Below are positions 51,788 through 60,709 of a stretch of DNA of 64,000 nt, piece after piece. The translations under genes and the position numbers were made by a program. The stretch comes from Actinomadura coerulea (GTDB taxonomy: Bacteria; Actinomycetota; Actinomycetes; Streptosporangiales; Streptosporangiaceae), in the NCBI RefSeq assembly GCF_014208105.1, contig NZ_JACHMQ010000001.1, positions 248,001-312,000 on the forward strand. The letters run 5' to 3'. The notes under the pieces are model-generated. The model had not been told where the DNA came from. It worked only from the letters and a program-made list of their open reading frames with translations, and searched no databases. Position 1 is the stretch's first letter, and the number at the start of each line of letters is the position of its first letter.

Positions 51788-53469
51788 GCCATCCTCACCC
51801 GGAGCTCTCGGATCCGCCCGCGCCGCCCAAGGGGGGTCTGCGGATCGTCGCGCTCGGCGGGCTGGGGGAGATCGGCCGCAACATGACGGTGTTCGAGTAC
51901 GGCGGTCGCCTGCTCATCGTCGACTGCGGCGTGCTCTTCCCCGAGACCGAGCAGCCCGGCGTCGACCTGATACTGCCCGACTTCGAGTACATCAGGGACC
52001 GGCTGGACGACATCGAGGCCGTCATCGTGACGCACGGCCACGAGGACCACATCGGCGCCGTCCCGTACCTGCTGCGCGAGCGCCGCGACATCCCGCTGGT
52101 CGGCTCGCGGCTGTCGCTGGCGCTGCTGGAGGCCAAGCTCACCGAGCACCGCATCAAACCGGTGACCCACGTGGTCGCGGAGGGTGAGCGCCGCGCGTTC
52201 GGGCCGTTCGACTGCGAGTTCCTCGCCGTCAACCACTCGATCCCGGACGCGCTCGCCGTCGCCGTCCGCACGCCCGCCGGGCTCGTCCTGCACACCGGCG
52301 ACTTCAAGATGGACCAGCTCCCGCTGGACGGCCGGCTCACCGACCTGCCCGGGTTCGCCCGGCTCGGCGCCGAGGGCATCGACCTGCTGATGTCGGACTC
52401 GACGAACGCCGAGGTGCCCGGCTTCGTCACCAGCGAGCGCAACATCGGGCCGGTCGTCGACGAGGTGTTCCGCACCGCGCAGGGGCGGCTCATCGTCGCC
52501 TGCTTCGCCTCGCACATCCACCGCGTCCAGCAGGTCCTGGACGCCGCCGTCGCCAACGGCCGCAAGGTGTGCTTCGTCGGGCGGTCCATGGTCCGCAACA
52601 TGGGCGTCGCGCGCGAACTCGGGTACCTGAACGTGCCCGAGGGCATCATGGTCGAGCAGAAGGTGATCGACGACATCCCCGGCGACCGGCTCGTGCTGGT
52701 GTGCACCGGGTCGCAGGGCGAGCCGATGTCGGCGCTGTCGCGCATGGCCAACCGCGACCACTCGATCCGCATCACCGGGCGCGACACCGTGATGCTGGCG
52801 TCGTCGCTGATCCCGGGCAACGAGAACGCGGTCAACCGCGTCATCAACGGCCTCACCCGGTGGGGCGCCCGCATCGTCCACAAGGGCAACGCCCTCGTGC
52901 ACGTGTCCGGGCACGCCTCGGCCGGCGAGCTGCTGTACGTGCTCAACGTCACCAGGCCGGCGAACTTCATGCCCATCCACGGCGAGTGGCGGCACCTGCG
53001 GGCGCACGCCAAGCTCGCCGCGCTCACCGGCGTGCCGGAGGACGGCATCGTCATCGCCGAGGACGGCGTCGTCGTCGACCTCGTGGAGGGCCAGGCCAAG
53101 ATCGTCGGCGCGGTGCCCGCCGGGTACGTGTACGTGGACGGCCTGTCGGTCGGCGAGGTCACCGAGACCTCCCTGAAGGACCGGCGCATCCTCGGCGAGG
53201 AGGGGTTCGTCTCGATCGTCATCGGTCTCGACTCCACCTCCGGCAAGCTCGTCGCCGGTCCCGAGGTGCACGCCCGCGGCGCCGGCATCGTCAACGAGGA
53301 CTTCGACGAGGTCATCGCGCGGATCGAGGACGTCCTGCGGGACGCCGCCGGCGACGGCGTGAACGACGTGCACCAGATCAGCCAGCTGATCCGGCGCACC
53401 GTCGGCAAGTGGGTCAGCGAGAACTACCGCCGCCGCCCCATGATCATCCCGGTGGTCGTCGAGGTCTAG
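51784..53469 (+). CDS. rnj: Ribonuclease J
   Basis: RNase J is a metallo-beta-lactamase/beta-CASP nuclease with endo- and 5'-exonuclease activity on mRNA and rRNA. This 561-aa protein starts at GTG 51784. The metal site HGHEDH (84-89), DSTNAEVPG, and the beta-CASP motifs SHIHRVQQV, VCTGSQGEPMSALSRM and HVSGHAS are intact. A C-terminal dimerisation domain follows. It is translationally coupled to dapA and closed by a 50-bp perfect palindrome. Confidence 0.96.
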   Translation: MSHPHPELSDPPAPPKGGLRIVALGGLGEIGRNMTVFEYGGRLLIVDCGVLFPETEQPGVDLILPDFEYIRDRLDDIEAVIVTHGHEDHIGAVPYLLRERRDIPLVGSRLSLALLEAKLTEHRIKPVTHVVAEGERRAFGPFDCEFLAVNHSIPDALAVAVRTPAGLVLHTGDFKMDQLPLDGRLTDLPGFARLGAEGIDLLMSDSTNAEVPGFVTSERNIGPVVDEVFRTAQGRLIVACFASHIHRVQQVLDAAVANGRKVCFVGRSMVRNMGVARELGYLNVPEGIMVEQKVIDDIPGDRLVLVCTGSQGEPMSALSRMANRDHSIRITGRDTVMLASSLIPGNENAVNRVINGLTRWGARIVHKGNALVHVSGHASAGELLYVLNVTRPANFMPIHGEWRHLRAHAKLAALTGVPEDGIVIAEDGVVVDLVEGQAKIVGAVPAGYVYVDGLSVGEVTETSLKDRRILGEEGFVSIVIGLDSTSGKLVAGPEVHARGAGIVNEDFDEVIARIEDVLRDAAGDGVNDVHQISQLIRRTVGKWVSENYRRRPMIIPVVVEV

Positions 53470-53470
53470 C

Positions 53471-53520
53471 GGCGTGTCGGACGGGCGGAGGGCCGCGGCC
53501 CTCCGCCCGTCCGACACGCC
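53471..53520. terminator. 50-bp perfect palindrome after the RNase J gene
   Basis: The 25-nt arm starting at 53471 (GGCGTGTCGGACGGGCGGAG...) is perfectly complementary to 53496-53520, with no spacer. As RNA it would form a 23-bp stem with a GC-rich tetraloop. It sits 1 nt past the stop and no T tract follows. It may terminate transcription, or protect the RNase J mRNA end. Confidence 0.8.
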
Positions 53521-53568
53521 CGCCCGCCATCCCGGGAACCACGAGGGTCCTTGGTTACTCTCATAACC

Positions 53569-56223
53569 ATGGCCACACGTGCGTCTGGAGGCGCGAAAGC
53601 CTCCTCGCGTGCGGGGGGCACGGCGGCTCGCAAGCCCGCAGGTACGGCCCCCCGGAAGCGACCGAGCGGCAACTCCAAGGGGGGCCGCGGCACCGGCCGC
53701 GGGCGCCCCCCGCAGAAGCCCGACCCGATCCCCCAGGCGGTCCTCGGGTTCTTCAAGCTCCTGTTCAGGCTGTACCTTCTGGCGGCCGTCGCGGTCGGGT
53801 CGGTGTTCCGCGCCTACGGGAACGGGGCCCGCAACCTCGACCCCGAGCACCGCCGCGACGGGCTGGGGCTGGCGCTGCTCGGCTCGTCCATCGTGCTGGC
53901 CTCCGTCACCTGGTTCCGGCCGGACGGCGTCGTCACCATCGCGCTGGAGAAGGTCGTGCGCGGCGGTCTCGGCATCATGGCGATGGTCCTGCCCGTGCTG
54001 CTGGCGCTGCTGGCGTGGCGGACGCTGCGCCACCCCGAGCACCACGAGGACACCGGCCGCGTCGTCATCGGCATCACCGCGCTCGCCGTGGGCGTCCTCG
54101 GCATCCTGCACATCGCCGCCGGCGTCCCGTCCCCGGCCAAGGACATGGACGCCGTCCGCGAGTCCGGCGGAGTGGTCGGCTGGCTCGTGTCGGCCCCCCT
54201 CGACGCGGCCCTGAGCGGGTGGGTGGCCGTCCCGCTGCTGCTGCTCCTGTCCGGGTTCGGGCTCCTGGTCGTCACCGCGACGCCGATCGCGAAGGTGCCC
54301 GAGCGGGTCGCCGACCTGTGGGCGATGGCCACGCTCCAGAGCCGCCCCGACCGCCCCTCCGCGGACGAGGCCGCGGAGGAGGGCGCGCCGAAGAAGCGGC
54401 GCCGCAAGGGCAAGTCCGGGGAAGGCGACGAGCTGGAGGTCGGCGAGCACTCCAAGCCCTACGACACGCCGCTTTTGGAGGACCAGCCGAAGAAGGCCGA
54501 CCGGCCCCGCCGCGACCTCGCCGACGAGCTGTTCGAGCCCGACCCGTTCGGCGCGCAGGTACCGCCCCCGGCCCCGCCCGCCGACGCGCCGATGGACGAG
54601 CACGTCGCCGGCGAGTCCATGGCCGCCGACCCGATGGCCGCGGATCCGATGGCCGCCGAGCCGATCGCCGGGGCGGCGGAGGCCGAGCACCCCGAGGTGC
54701 GCGACCCGACGCCGGCCCCGCGCCGGACCGAGCAGCTGCCGCTGTCGTCGTCCGGCGAGATCTACGTGCTGCCCGATCCGGCGGCGTTGCGGCCCGGCAG
54801 TGTGTCCAAGCCGCGGACGAAGGCCAATGACACGGTGGTGAACGCGCTTACCGGGGTGTTGGAGCAGTTCGACATCGATGCGCAGGTCACGGGGTTCACG
54901 CGGGGGCCGACGATCACGCGGTACGAGATCGAGCTGGGTCCGGCGGTGAAGGTGGAGAAGGTCACGGCGTTGACCAAGAACATCGCGTATGCGGTGAAGA
55001 GCGCCGATGTGCGGATCATCTCGCCGATTCCGGGGAAGTCGGCGATCGGGGTGGAGATCCCCAACACCGACAAGGACATCGTCAGCCTCGGTGACGTGCT
55101 GCGCTCGCCTGCGGCGACCAACGAGCATCATCCGATGATCGTGGGTTTGGGCAAGGACGTCGAGGGCCGCACGGTGGTGGCGAACCTGGCGAAGATGCCG
55201 CACATCCTGATCGCGGGCGCCACCGGGGCCGGCAAGTCGACGTGCATCAACGGGCTCATCACCTCGGTCCTGATGCGGGCCACCCCGGACGAGGTGCGGA
55301 TGATCCTGGTCGATCCCAAGCGGGTCGAGCTGACGATGTACCAGGGCATCCCGCACCTGATCACGCCGATCATCACCAATCCCAAGAAGGCCGCCGAGGC
55401 CCTGGAGTGGGTCGTGGGCGAGATGGACCGCCGCTACGACGACCTGGCCGCCTCGGGGTACCGGCACATCGACGACTTCAACAAGGCGGTGAAGGCGGGC
55501 AAGCTGGTGCCGCCGCCCGGCAGCGAGCGCGTGTACACCCCGTACCCGTACATGCTCGTCATCGTCGACGAGCTGGCCGATCTGATGATGGTCGCGCCGC
55601 GCGACGTGGAGGACTCGGTCGTGCGCATCACCCAGCTCGCCCGCGCCGCGGGGATCCACCTGGTCCTGGCGACCCAGCGACCGTCGGTGGACGTGGTCAC
55701 CGGGCTCATCAAGGCCAACGTGCCGTCCCGGCTGGCGTTCGCGACGTCCTCGCTGTCGGACAGCCGCGTCATCCTCGACCAGCCGGGCGCCGAAAAGCTC
55801 GTCGGGCAGGGCGACGCCCTGTTCCTGCCGATGGGCGCGAGCAAGCCCATGCGCCTGCAGAACGCCTACGTCTCGGAGAAGGAGATCCACAGCGTCGTCG
55901 ACCACTGCAAGGGGCAGATGGAGGCGAGCTACCGGGAGGACGTCGCCGCGGCCGGCGCGCCGAAGAAGGAGATCGACGAGGAGATCGGCGACGACATGGA
56001 CCTGCTCGTCCAGGCGATCGAGCTGGTCGTGTCCACCCAGTTCGGGTCGACGTCGATGCTGCAGCGCAAGCTGCGCGTCGGGTTCGCCAAGGCCGGGCGC
56101 CTGATGGACCTCATGGAGAGCCGCGACATCGTCGGCCCCAGTGAGGGCTCCAAGGCGCGGGACGTGCTGGCCAAGCCCGACGACCTGCCGGGAGTGCTCG
56201 CGGAACTGCGCGGCGGCGGCTGA
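53569..56223 (+). CDS. ftsK: DNA translocase FtsK
   Basis: FtsK pumps DNA at the division septum and coordinates chromosome segregation. This 884-aa protein has a basic N-terminus and four or five membrane helices before residue 240 (GFFKLLFRLYLLAAVAV; AVPLLLLLSGFGLLVVTA). A disordered linker follows with MAADPMAADPMAAEP repeats. The motor has Walker A GATGAGKST (about residue 550), Walker B MLVIVDELADLMM and LATQRPSVDV. The gamma domain at the end (QRKLRVGFAKAGRLMDLME) binds KOPS-like DNA. ATG 53569 lies 7 nt after TACTCT, so the mRNA may be leaderless. Codon use shifts locally near 54775-55200. Confidence 0.97.
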   Translation: MATRASGGAKASSRAGGTAARKPAGTAPRKRPSGNSKGGRGTGRGRPPQKPDPIPQAVLGFFKLLFRLYLLAAVAVGSVFRAYGNGARNLDPEHRRDGLGLALLGSSIVLASVTWFRPDGVVTIALEKVVRGGLGIMAMVLPVLLALLAWRTLRHPEHHEDTGRVVIGITALAVGVLGILHIAAGVPSPAKDMDAVRESGGVVGWLVSAPLDAALSGWVAVPLLLLLSGFGLLVVTATPIAKVPERVADLWAMATLQSRPDRPSADEAAEEGAPKKRRRKGKSGEGDELEVGEHSKPYDTPLLEDQPKKADRPRRDLADELFEPDPFGAQVPPPAPPADAPMDEHVAGESMAADPMAADPMAAEPIAGAAEAEHPEVRDPTPAPRRTEQLPLSSSGEIYVLPDPAALRPGSVSKPRTKANDTVVNALTGVLEQFDIDAQVTGFTRGPTITRYEIELGPAVKVEKVTALTKNIAYAVKSADVRIISPIPGKSAIGVEIPNTDKDIVSLGDVLRSPAATNEHHPMIVGLGKDVEGRTVVANLAKMPHILIAGATGAGKSTCINGLITSVLMRATPDEVRMILVDPKRVELTMYQGIPHLITPIITNPKKAAEALEWVVGEMDRRYDDLAASGYRHIDDFNKAVKAGKLVPPPGSERVYTPYPYMLVIVDELADLMMVAPRDVEDSVVRITQLARAAGIHLVLATQRPSVDVVTGLIKANVPSRLAFATSSLSDSRVILDQPGAEKLVGQGDALFLPMGASKPMRLQNAYVSEKEIHSVVDHCKGQMEASYREDVAAAGAPKKEIDEEIGDDMDLLVQAIELVVSTQFGSTSMLQRKLRVGFAKAGRLMDLMESRDIVGPSEGSKARDVLAKPDDLPGVLAELRGGG

Positions 56224-56290
56224 GCGCGGTGCCGGGGCCTTGCGGAATGATGCGAAATCTTGCCCTGTTTCGAACGTGTTGGCAGTCGCC

Positions 56291-56315
56291 GAACGGGCAG
56301 GCCCGTTCCTAGACT
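56291..56315 (+). promoter_or_regulatory. Palindrome plus -10 before the RodZ-like gene
   Basis: GAACGGGC-AG-GCCCGTTC (56291-56308) is a perfect 18-nt inverted repeat. TAGACT (56310-56315) follows at once and is a good -10. A repressor bound here would cover the promoter. Confidence 0.5.
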
Positions 56316-56366
56316 GGTCTCACAGTCGTGCGAGATCGGCCACGAACTCCTCAGAGGAGGCCCGGC

Positions 56367-57119
56367 GTGAGCATCGGTGAGACCTTGGCGGAGGAGCGTC
56401 AGCGGGCCGGTCTCTCGGTGACACAGGTGAGCCTCCAGACGCGCATACGCGAGACCGTCGTCCGCGGCATGGAGGCCGACGACTTCTCCGCGTGCGGGGG
56501 CAACTTCTACGCCCGCGGCCACATCCGCAGCATCTCCCGCGTGATCGGCATCGATCCGGAACCGCTCGTCGCCGAGTTCGACGCCGCGCACGGCGGCGCC
56601 CCGCAGCCGGTCTCGGCGGTGTCGGCGTTCGAGCCGGAGCAGCCCGTCGCGTTCCGCGAGCGCCGGTCGCCGAACTGGAGCGCCGCGATGGCGCTCGCCC
56701 TCACGCTCGTGGTCGTCTACGGGATCGTCCAGGTGGTCGGGCACGGCGGCGGCGGCGAGCGGCGCACCGCGCGGCAGGTCGCCGGGACGCCCGCGCCGTC
56801 CCCCGCGCCGGCCGCGCCGGCCGCGCCGAAGAGCAGCGCCCCGGTCGCCGAGGCGCCGCGCACCAAGGTCGAGGTGCGGGTCGAGGCGAAGCGGGCGACG
56901 TGGCTGAACGTCCAGGGCGATCAGGGCAGGTCGCTGTTCAGCGGCATGCTGCGCGAGGGCGACCAGAAGAGCTTCAGCGCCAAGAAGAAGGTCCGGCTCG
57001 TGATCGGCGTCGGCGGCAGCGTCAACCTGACCGTCAACGGCAAGGACCTGGGCTCGCCCGGCAAGGGCAAGGGCGTCCAGCGGCTGACCTTCGACCGCGG
57101 CGACCCCGAGTCGGCCTGA
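56367..57119 (+). CDS. RodZ-like HTH/DUF4115 membrane protein
   Basis: A 250-aa protein of RodZ layout. The N-terminal Cro/CI-type HTH (about 1-70: ETLAEERQRAGLSVTQVSLQ) binds MreB in RodZ proteins. One helix (about 108-124, MALALTLVVVYGIVQVV) crosses the membrane, a Pro/Ala linker follows, and DUF4115 lies outside (WLNVQGDQGRSLFSGMLREG). Actinomycetes with RodZ-like proteins use them in cell-shape or sporulation-wall control. GTG 56367 has AGAGGAGG 6 nt upstream. It lies between ftsK and rimO. Confidence 0.9.
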   Translation: MSIGETLAEERQRAGLSVTQVSLQTRIRETVVRGMEADDFSACGGNFYARGHIRSISRVIGIDPEPLVAEFDAAHGGAPQPVSAVSAFEPEQPVAFRERRSPNWSAAMALALTLVVVYGIVQVVGHGGGGERRTARQVAGTPAPSPAPAAPAAPKSSAPVAEAPRTKVEVRVEAKRATWLNVQGDQGRSLFSGMLREGDQKSFSAKKKVRLVIGVGGSVNLTVNGKDLGSPGKGKGVQRLTFDRGDPESA

Positions 57120-57230
57120 TCGGGGGACCGGGCGGGGACCCGCGCCTTGCGCCGCCGCACGAAACGTCTCCCGTCAGAAGGCCGCGGGCCGATGGTCGGC
57201 ATCGGCGCGGGGGCCCATTACCTTAGGGGC

Positions 57231-58667
57231 ATGTCCACTCGCCGCAAGGTCTCACTCATCACGCTCGGCTGTGCCCGCAACGAGGTCGATTCCGAGGAGC
57301 TCGCCGCGCGCATCGAGGACGCGGGCTGGGACCTCGCGGACGGCGCGGACGGCGCCGACGTGGTGGTCGTCAACACCTGCGGCTTCATCGAGGCGGCCAA
57401 GAAGGACTCCATCGACACGCTGCTGGCCGCGCACGACTCCGGCGCCAAGGTCGTCGCGGCCGGGTGCATGGCCGAGCGGTACGGCAGCGAGCTGGCCGAG
57501 GCGCTGCCCGAGGCCGACGCGGTGATCGGCTTCGACGACTACACCGCGATCGGCGACCGCCTCGACGACGTCATGGCGGGACGCCGGCGCGACGCGCACA
57601 CCCCGCGCGACCGCCGCACCCTTCTGCCGATCAGCCCGGTCGAGCGCCAGCGGGCGCACGGCTCCCACGTCCCGGGGCACGGCGGGCAGGACGACCTGCC
57701 GGACGGCGTGGCCCCGGCGTCGGGGCCGCGGGTGCTGCGGCGGCGCCTCGGCGGCGGCCCGGTCGCGCCGCTGAAGCTGGCGTCCGGCTGCGACCGGCGC
57801 TGCACGTTCTGCGCGATCCCCGCGTTCCGCGGCGCGTACGTGTCGCGCCCGCCCGCGGAGGTGCTGGAGGAGGCGCGCTGGCTCGCCGACCACGGCGTCC
57901 GCGAGCTGGTCCTCGTCAGCGAGAACTCCACGTCCTACGGCAAGGACCTCGGCGACCTGCGGGCGCTGGAGAAGCTGCTGCCGGAGCTCGCCGCCGTCGA
58001 CGGCGTCGAGCGGGTGCGGGTGAGCTACCTGCAGCCCGCCGAGACGCGCCCCGGCCTCATCGAGGCGATCTGCGGCACGCCCGGCGTCGCGCCGTACTTC
58101 GACATGTCCTTCCAGCACGCGAGCGGCCCGGTGCTGCGCTCCATGCGCCGGTTCGGCGACCGGGAGCGGTTCCTCGGGCTGCTGGACCAGATCCGCGCGC
58201 TGGCGCCGGAGGCGGGCGTGCGCTCCAACTTCATCGTCGGCTTCCCCGGCGAGACCGAGGACGACTTCGAGGAGCTGGCGGAGTTCCTGTCGGCCGCCCG
58301 GCTCGACGCCGTCGGCGTGTTCGGCTACTCCGACGAGGAGGGCACGGAGGCCGCGAACCTGGACGGCAAGCTCGACCCCGCCGACGTCGCCGCCCGCGTC
58401 GAGGAGCTGTCCGGCCTCGCCGAGGAGCTGACCGCGCAGCGCGCCGAGGACCGCGTCGGCTCCGTGGTCCGCGTCCTGCTGGAGGACAAGGCCGACCCGG
58501 CGGGGGACGGGGCGCGCGACGGCGGTTTCGAGGGCCGCGCCGAGCACCAGGCGCCCGAGGTGGACGGGACGGTCCTGGTCCGCGGCGAGGGGCTCGCGCT
58601 CGGCGATATCGTGGAGGCCCGGGTCGTGGGCAGCGACGGGGTGGACCTCGTCGCTGACGTCTCGTGA
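57231..58667 (+). CDS. rimO: Ribosomal protein S12 methylthiotransferase RimO
   Basis: RimO methylthiolates an Asp of ribosomal protein S12. This 478-aa radical-SAM protein has the first-cluster Cys residues in [11 protein letters not shown] (C14), [12 protein letters not shown] and [10 protein letters not shown]. The radical-SAM triad is CDRRCTFC (C187, C191, C194), and a TRAM domain is at the end. A 35-residue Gly/His-rich loop (about 140-178) separates the MTTase and radical-SAM domains and is longer than in E. coli. The stop overlaps the GTG of pgsA (58664-58667). Confidence 0.96.
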   Translation: MSTRRKVSLITLGCARNEVDSEELAARIEDAGWDLADGADGADVVVVNTCGFIEAAKKDSIDTLLAAHDSGAKVVAAGCMAERYGSELAEALPEADAVIGFDDYTAIGDRLDDVMAGRRRDAHTPRDRRTLLPISPVERQRAHGSHVPGHGGQDDLPDGVAPASGPRVLRRRLGGGPVAPLKLASGCDRRCTFCAIPAFRGAYVSRPPAEVLEEARWLADHGVRELVLVSENSTSYGKDLGDLRALEKLLPELAAVDGVERVRVSYLQPAETRPGLIEAICGTPGVAPYFDMSFQHASGPVLRSMRRFGDRERFLGLLDQIRALAPEAGVRSNFIVGFPGETEDDFEELAEFLSAARLDAVGVFGYSDEEGTEAANLDGKLDPADVAARVEELSGLAEELTAQRAEDRVGSVVRVLLEDKADPAGDGARDGGFEGRAEHQAPEVDGTVLVRGEGLALGDIVEARVVGSDGVDLVADVS

Positions 58668-59257
58668 TCGCCGGCACCCCCGAGCCGGTCGCGGGCGCGC
58701 CGGATCCGCCGCAGGCCGGCGTGTGGAACATCGCCAACGCGCTCACGCTCCTGCGGATCGCGCTGGTGCCGCTCTTCGTCTGGCTGTTCTTCCTGGACGG
58801 CACCGGCTGGCGGCTCGCCGCCTTCGCGGTGTTCGCGGTCGCCTCGATCACCGACAAGATCGACGGCGACATCGCCCGGGCGCGCGGCCTCGTCACCGAC
58901 TTCGGCAAGATCGCCGACCCGATCGCGGACAAGGCGCTCACCGGGGCGGCGCTGATCAGCCTGTCGGCGATGGGGGAGCTGTGGTGGTGGGTGACGGCCG
59001 CCATCCTCGTCCGCGAGATCGGCATCACGGTGATGCGGTTCGTCGTCCTGCGCCGCGGCGTGATCCCGGCGAGCAAGGGCGGCAAGCTGAAGACGACGCT
59101 CCAGGTCTTCGCCATCGGCTTCTACATCCTGCCGGGCCCGCTGGACTACCTGCGCTGGGCCACGATGGGCGCGGCGCTCGTCGTCACGGTCGTCACCGGG
59201 ATCGACTACGTCGTCCAGGCCTGGCGCATGCGCCGCACGTCCGGCGAGACCTCCTGA
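58664..59257 (+). CDS. pgsA: CDP-diacylglycerol--glycerol-3-phosphate 3-phosphatidyltransferase
   Basis: PgsA makes phosphatidylglycerol phosphate, the first step to phosphatidylglycerol and cardiolipin. This 197-aa CDP-alcohol phosphatidyltransferase has the signature [19 protein letters not shown], then [11 protein letters not shown], which carries the Asp residues of the D-x2-DG-x2-AR-x8-G-x3-D-x3-D motif. Membrane helices surround it. GTG 58664 overlaps the rimO stop (GTGA), so the two are coupled. In many relatives cinA follows directly; here two other genes intervene. Confidence 0.95.
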   Translation: MIAGTPEPVAGAPDPPQAGVWNIANALTLLRIALVPLFVWLFFLDGTGWRLAAFAVFAVASITDKIDGDIARARGLVTDFGKIADPIADKALTGAALISLSAMGELWWWVTAAILVREIGITVMRFVVLRRGVIPASKGGKLKTTLQVFAIGFYILPGPLDYLRWATMGAALVVTVVTGIDYVVQAWRMRRTSGETS

Positions 59258-59278
59258 CCACCCGCGCGCAACGAGCCG

Positions 59279-60064
59279 TCACGACGCGGTGAGCTCGCCG
59301 CCCACACGGAGGGCGCCGAGCGCGCGAGGGACGCCGAGCCTGCCGAACATGATCTCCCGGGTGCCGCCGAAGCGCTCCGTTCGGTACCGGGCGAGGGCGC
59401 GCAGCGGCTCGGGGGACCGCCGGGCGGTGTCCTGGTCGGTGTTGATGATGACGCACCGGCCGCACGGCCTGATGAGCTCGATGTCCACATGGTCGCCGCG
59501 CAGCCGGGTGACGGAGTCCTCGCCGTAGGGCCCGAGTCCGCGCAGGACGATGTTGGGACGGAAGCGCGCCATCGGGAGCCGGGCGTCCATCCGCCGGTTC
59601 AGGTCGTCGAGCGACTCCTCCGACAGCACCGAGACGGGGTAGCCGTCGGCGTACGTCAGGGTGCCGCCGCCGAGCGCAGTGGGGCGCGTCCCGACGAAGC
59701 GGACGAGACGGCAGGGGACCCGCAGGACCTCGGAGAACCATTCGGCCGCCTCGTCGCCCTGGTCCATTCCCTGGCACGGGCGGCGGTGCACGGTGACGTC
59801 GAGCGGAGGGCCGTCCACCGCCTCGCACACCAGGGGCGAAGCCGCGAGCGGGGTGTGGACGACGAGCTTCACACCGTCGTAGTCGGGACGGAGCAAGGCC
59901 AGCTCGGGTACCTCCCGCTGCGACAGATGCCGGCCGTCCGGACGGACGAGCATGTACTCCCGGTCGTGCCGCAGCCCGTCCGTCGTCAGCTCGGCCTCGG
60001 CGACGGGGACCGCCCCCGCGCTCTTGATCGGAAAGACGTTCAGGCCGGCGACTATGACGAGCAT
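59279..60064 (-). CDS. MOSC-domain protein (mARC-like)
   Basis: A 261-aa protein with an N-terminal beta-barrel MOSC_N domain (VIVAGLNVFPIKSAGAV; DREYMLVRPDGRHLSQRE) and a MOSC domain whose RPCGRCVIINTDQDTA includes the Cys that ligates the molybdenum cofactor in mARC/YcbX proteins. This suggests reduction of N-hydroxylated compounds, with a redox partner elsewhere. There is no fused ferredoxin domain. ATG 60064 faces the DUF1990 gene 87 bp away. It sits between pgsA and cinA on the opposite strand. Confidence 0.9.
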   Translation of the reverse strand: MLVIVAGLNVFPIKSAGAVPVAEAELTTDGLRHDREYMLVRPDGRHLSQREVPELALLRPDYDGVKLVVHTPLAASPLVCEAVDGPPLDVTVHRRPCQGMDQGDEAAEWFSEVLRVPCRLVRFVGTRPTALGGGTLTYADGYPVSVLSEESLDDLNRRMDARLPMARFRPNIVLRGLGPYGEDSVTRLRGDHVDIELIRPCGRCVIINTDQDTARRSPEPLRALARYRTERFGGTREIMFGRLGVPRALGALRVGGELTAS

Positions 60065-60151
60065 GCGTCGGACGGTACGGACCGGCTCGCCGCGTGGCCA
60101 GGCGCAGCGGCGATACTTGACGCGGATTCGTCAGTTTGGAGGCCGGAGGGC

Positions 60152-60664
60152 ATGACCGGGCAGGACTTCACCTACACCGAGGTCGGCGCGACGCGCGACG
60201 CCGAACGCCCGGCCGGGTACCGGCACATGCGGCAGCGGATGCTCGTCGGACGGGGACCCGAGGCATTCCGGAACGCCGCGGACGCGGTCATGGAGTTCTG
60301 GATGCACCGGGCGCTGCCGGTCCGGGTGCAGGCGTCGGCGCCGCGCGCCGCGCCCGGGGTGAGCGTCGTGATCGGGCTGGGCGTGGGACCGCTGCGCCTG
60401 AGGGCGCCCTGCCGGATCGTGTGGACGCGCGAGGAGGAGCGCTACGCCGGATGGGCGTACGGCACGCTTCCGGGCCACCCGGAGTCGGGGGAGGAGTCGT
60501 TCGTCGTCCATCTGGACGACGAGGGCGACGTGTGGCTGACGGTCACGGCGTTCAGCCGGCCGGCGACGGCGGCCGCCAGGCTGGCGGGCCCGTTCGGACG
60601 GGTGTTCCAGCGGTCCTACGCCCGCCGCTGCGGCGCCGTGCTGCGCCGCCTGTCGCGGGTTTAG
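60152..60664 (+). CDS. DUF1990-family protein
   Basis: A 170-aa protein of the DUF1990 family. Family landmarks are FTYTEVGATRDAERPAGYRH, MLVGRGPEAFRNAADAVMEF, APCRIVWTREEERYAGWAYG and TLPGHPESGEESFVV. FSRPATAAARL closes the domain. Function of the family is unknown; some members are near lipid or plant-stress genes. ATG 60152 follows GCCGGAGGG. It is divergent from the MOSC gene and ends in a terminator. Confidence 0.85.
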   Translation: MTGQDFTYTEVGATRDAERPAGYRHMRQRMLVGRGPEAFRNAADAVMEFWMHRALPVRVQASAPRAAPGVSVVIGLGVGPLRLRAPCRIVWTREEERYAGWAYGTLPGHPESGEESFVVHLDDEGDVWLTVTAFSRPATAAARLAGPFGRVFQRSYARRCGAVLRRLSRV

Positions 60665-60666
60665 GT

Positions 60667-60709
60667 GGGCCGCGGGACCACGCCCACCCCGGTCGTGGCC
60701 CCGCGGCCC
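60667..60709 (+). terminator. Hairpin terminator after DUF1990 gene
   Basis: A 16-bp stem (60667-60682 with 60694-60709, one mismatch) around an 11-nt loop, followed by GCTTTAG. A strong terminator. Confidence 0.75.

Noticed and set aside
51196..55905. 1569-codon antisense frame over dapA, RNase J and ftsK
   Set aside because: It crosses three genuine genes and the 50-bp palindrome; the translation has no domain features.
56266..56285. Half SOS-like box TCGAAC
   Set aside because: The second half (GTTCGA at four bases) is absent.
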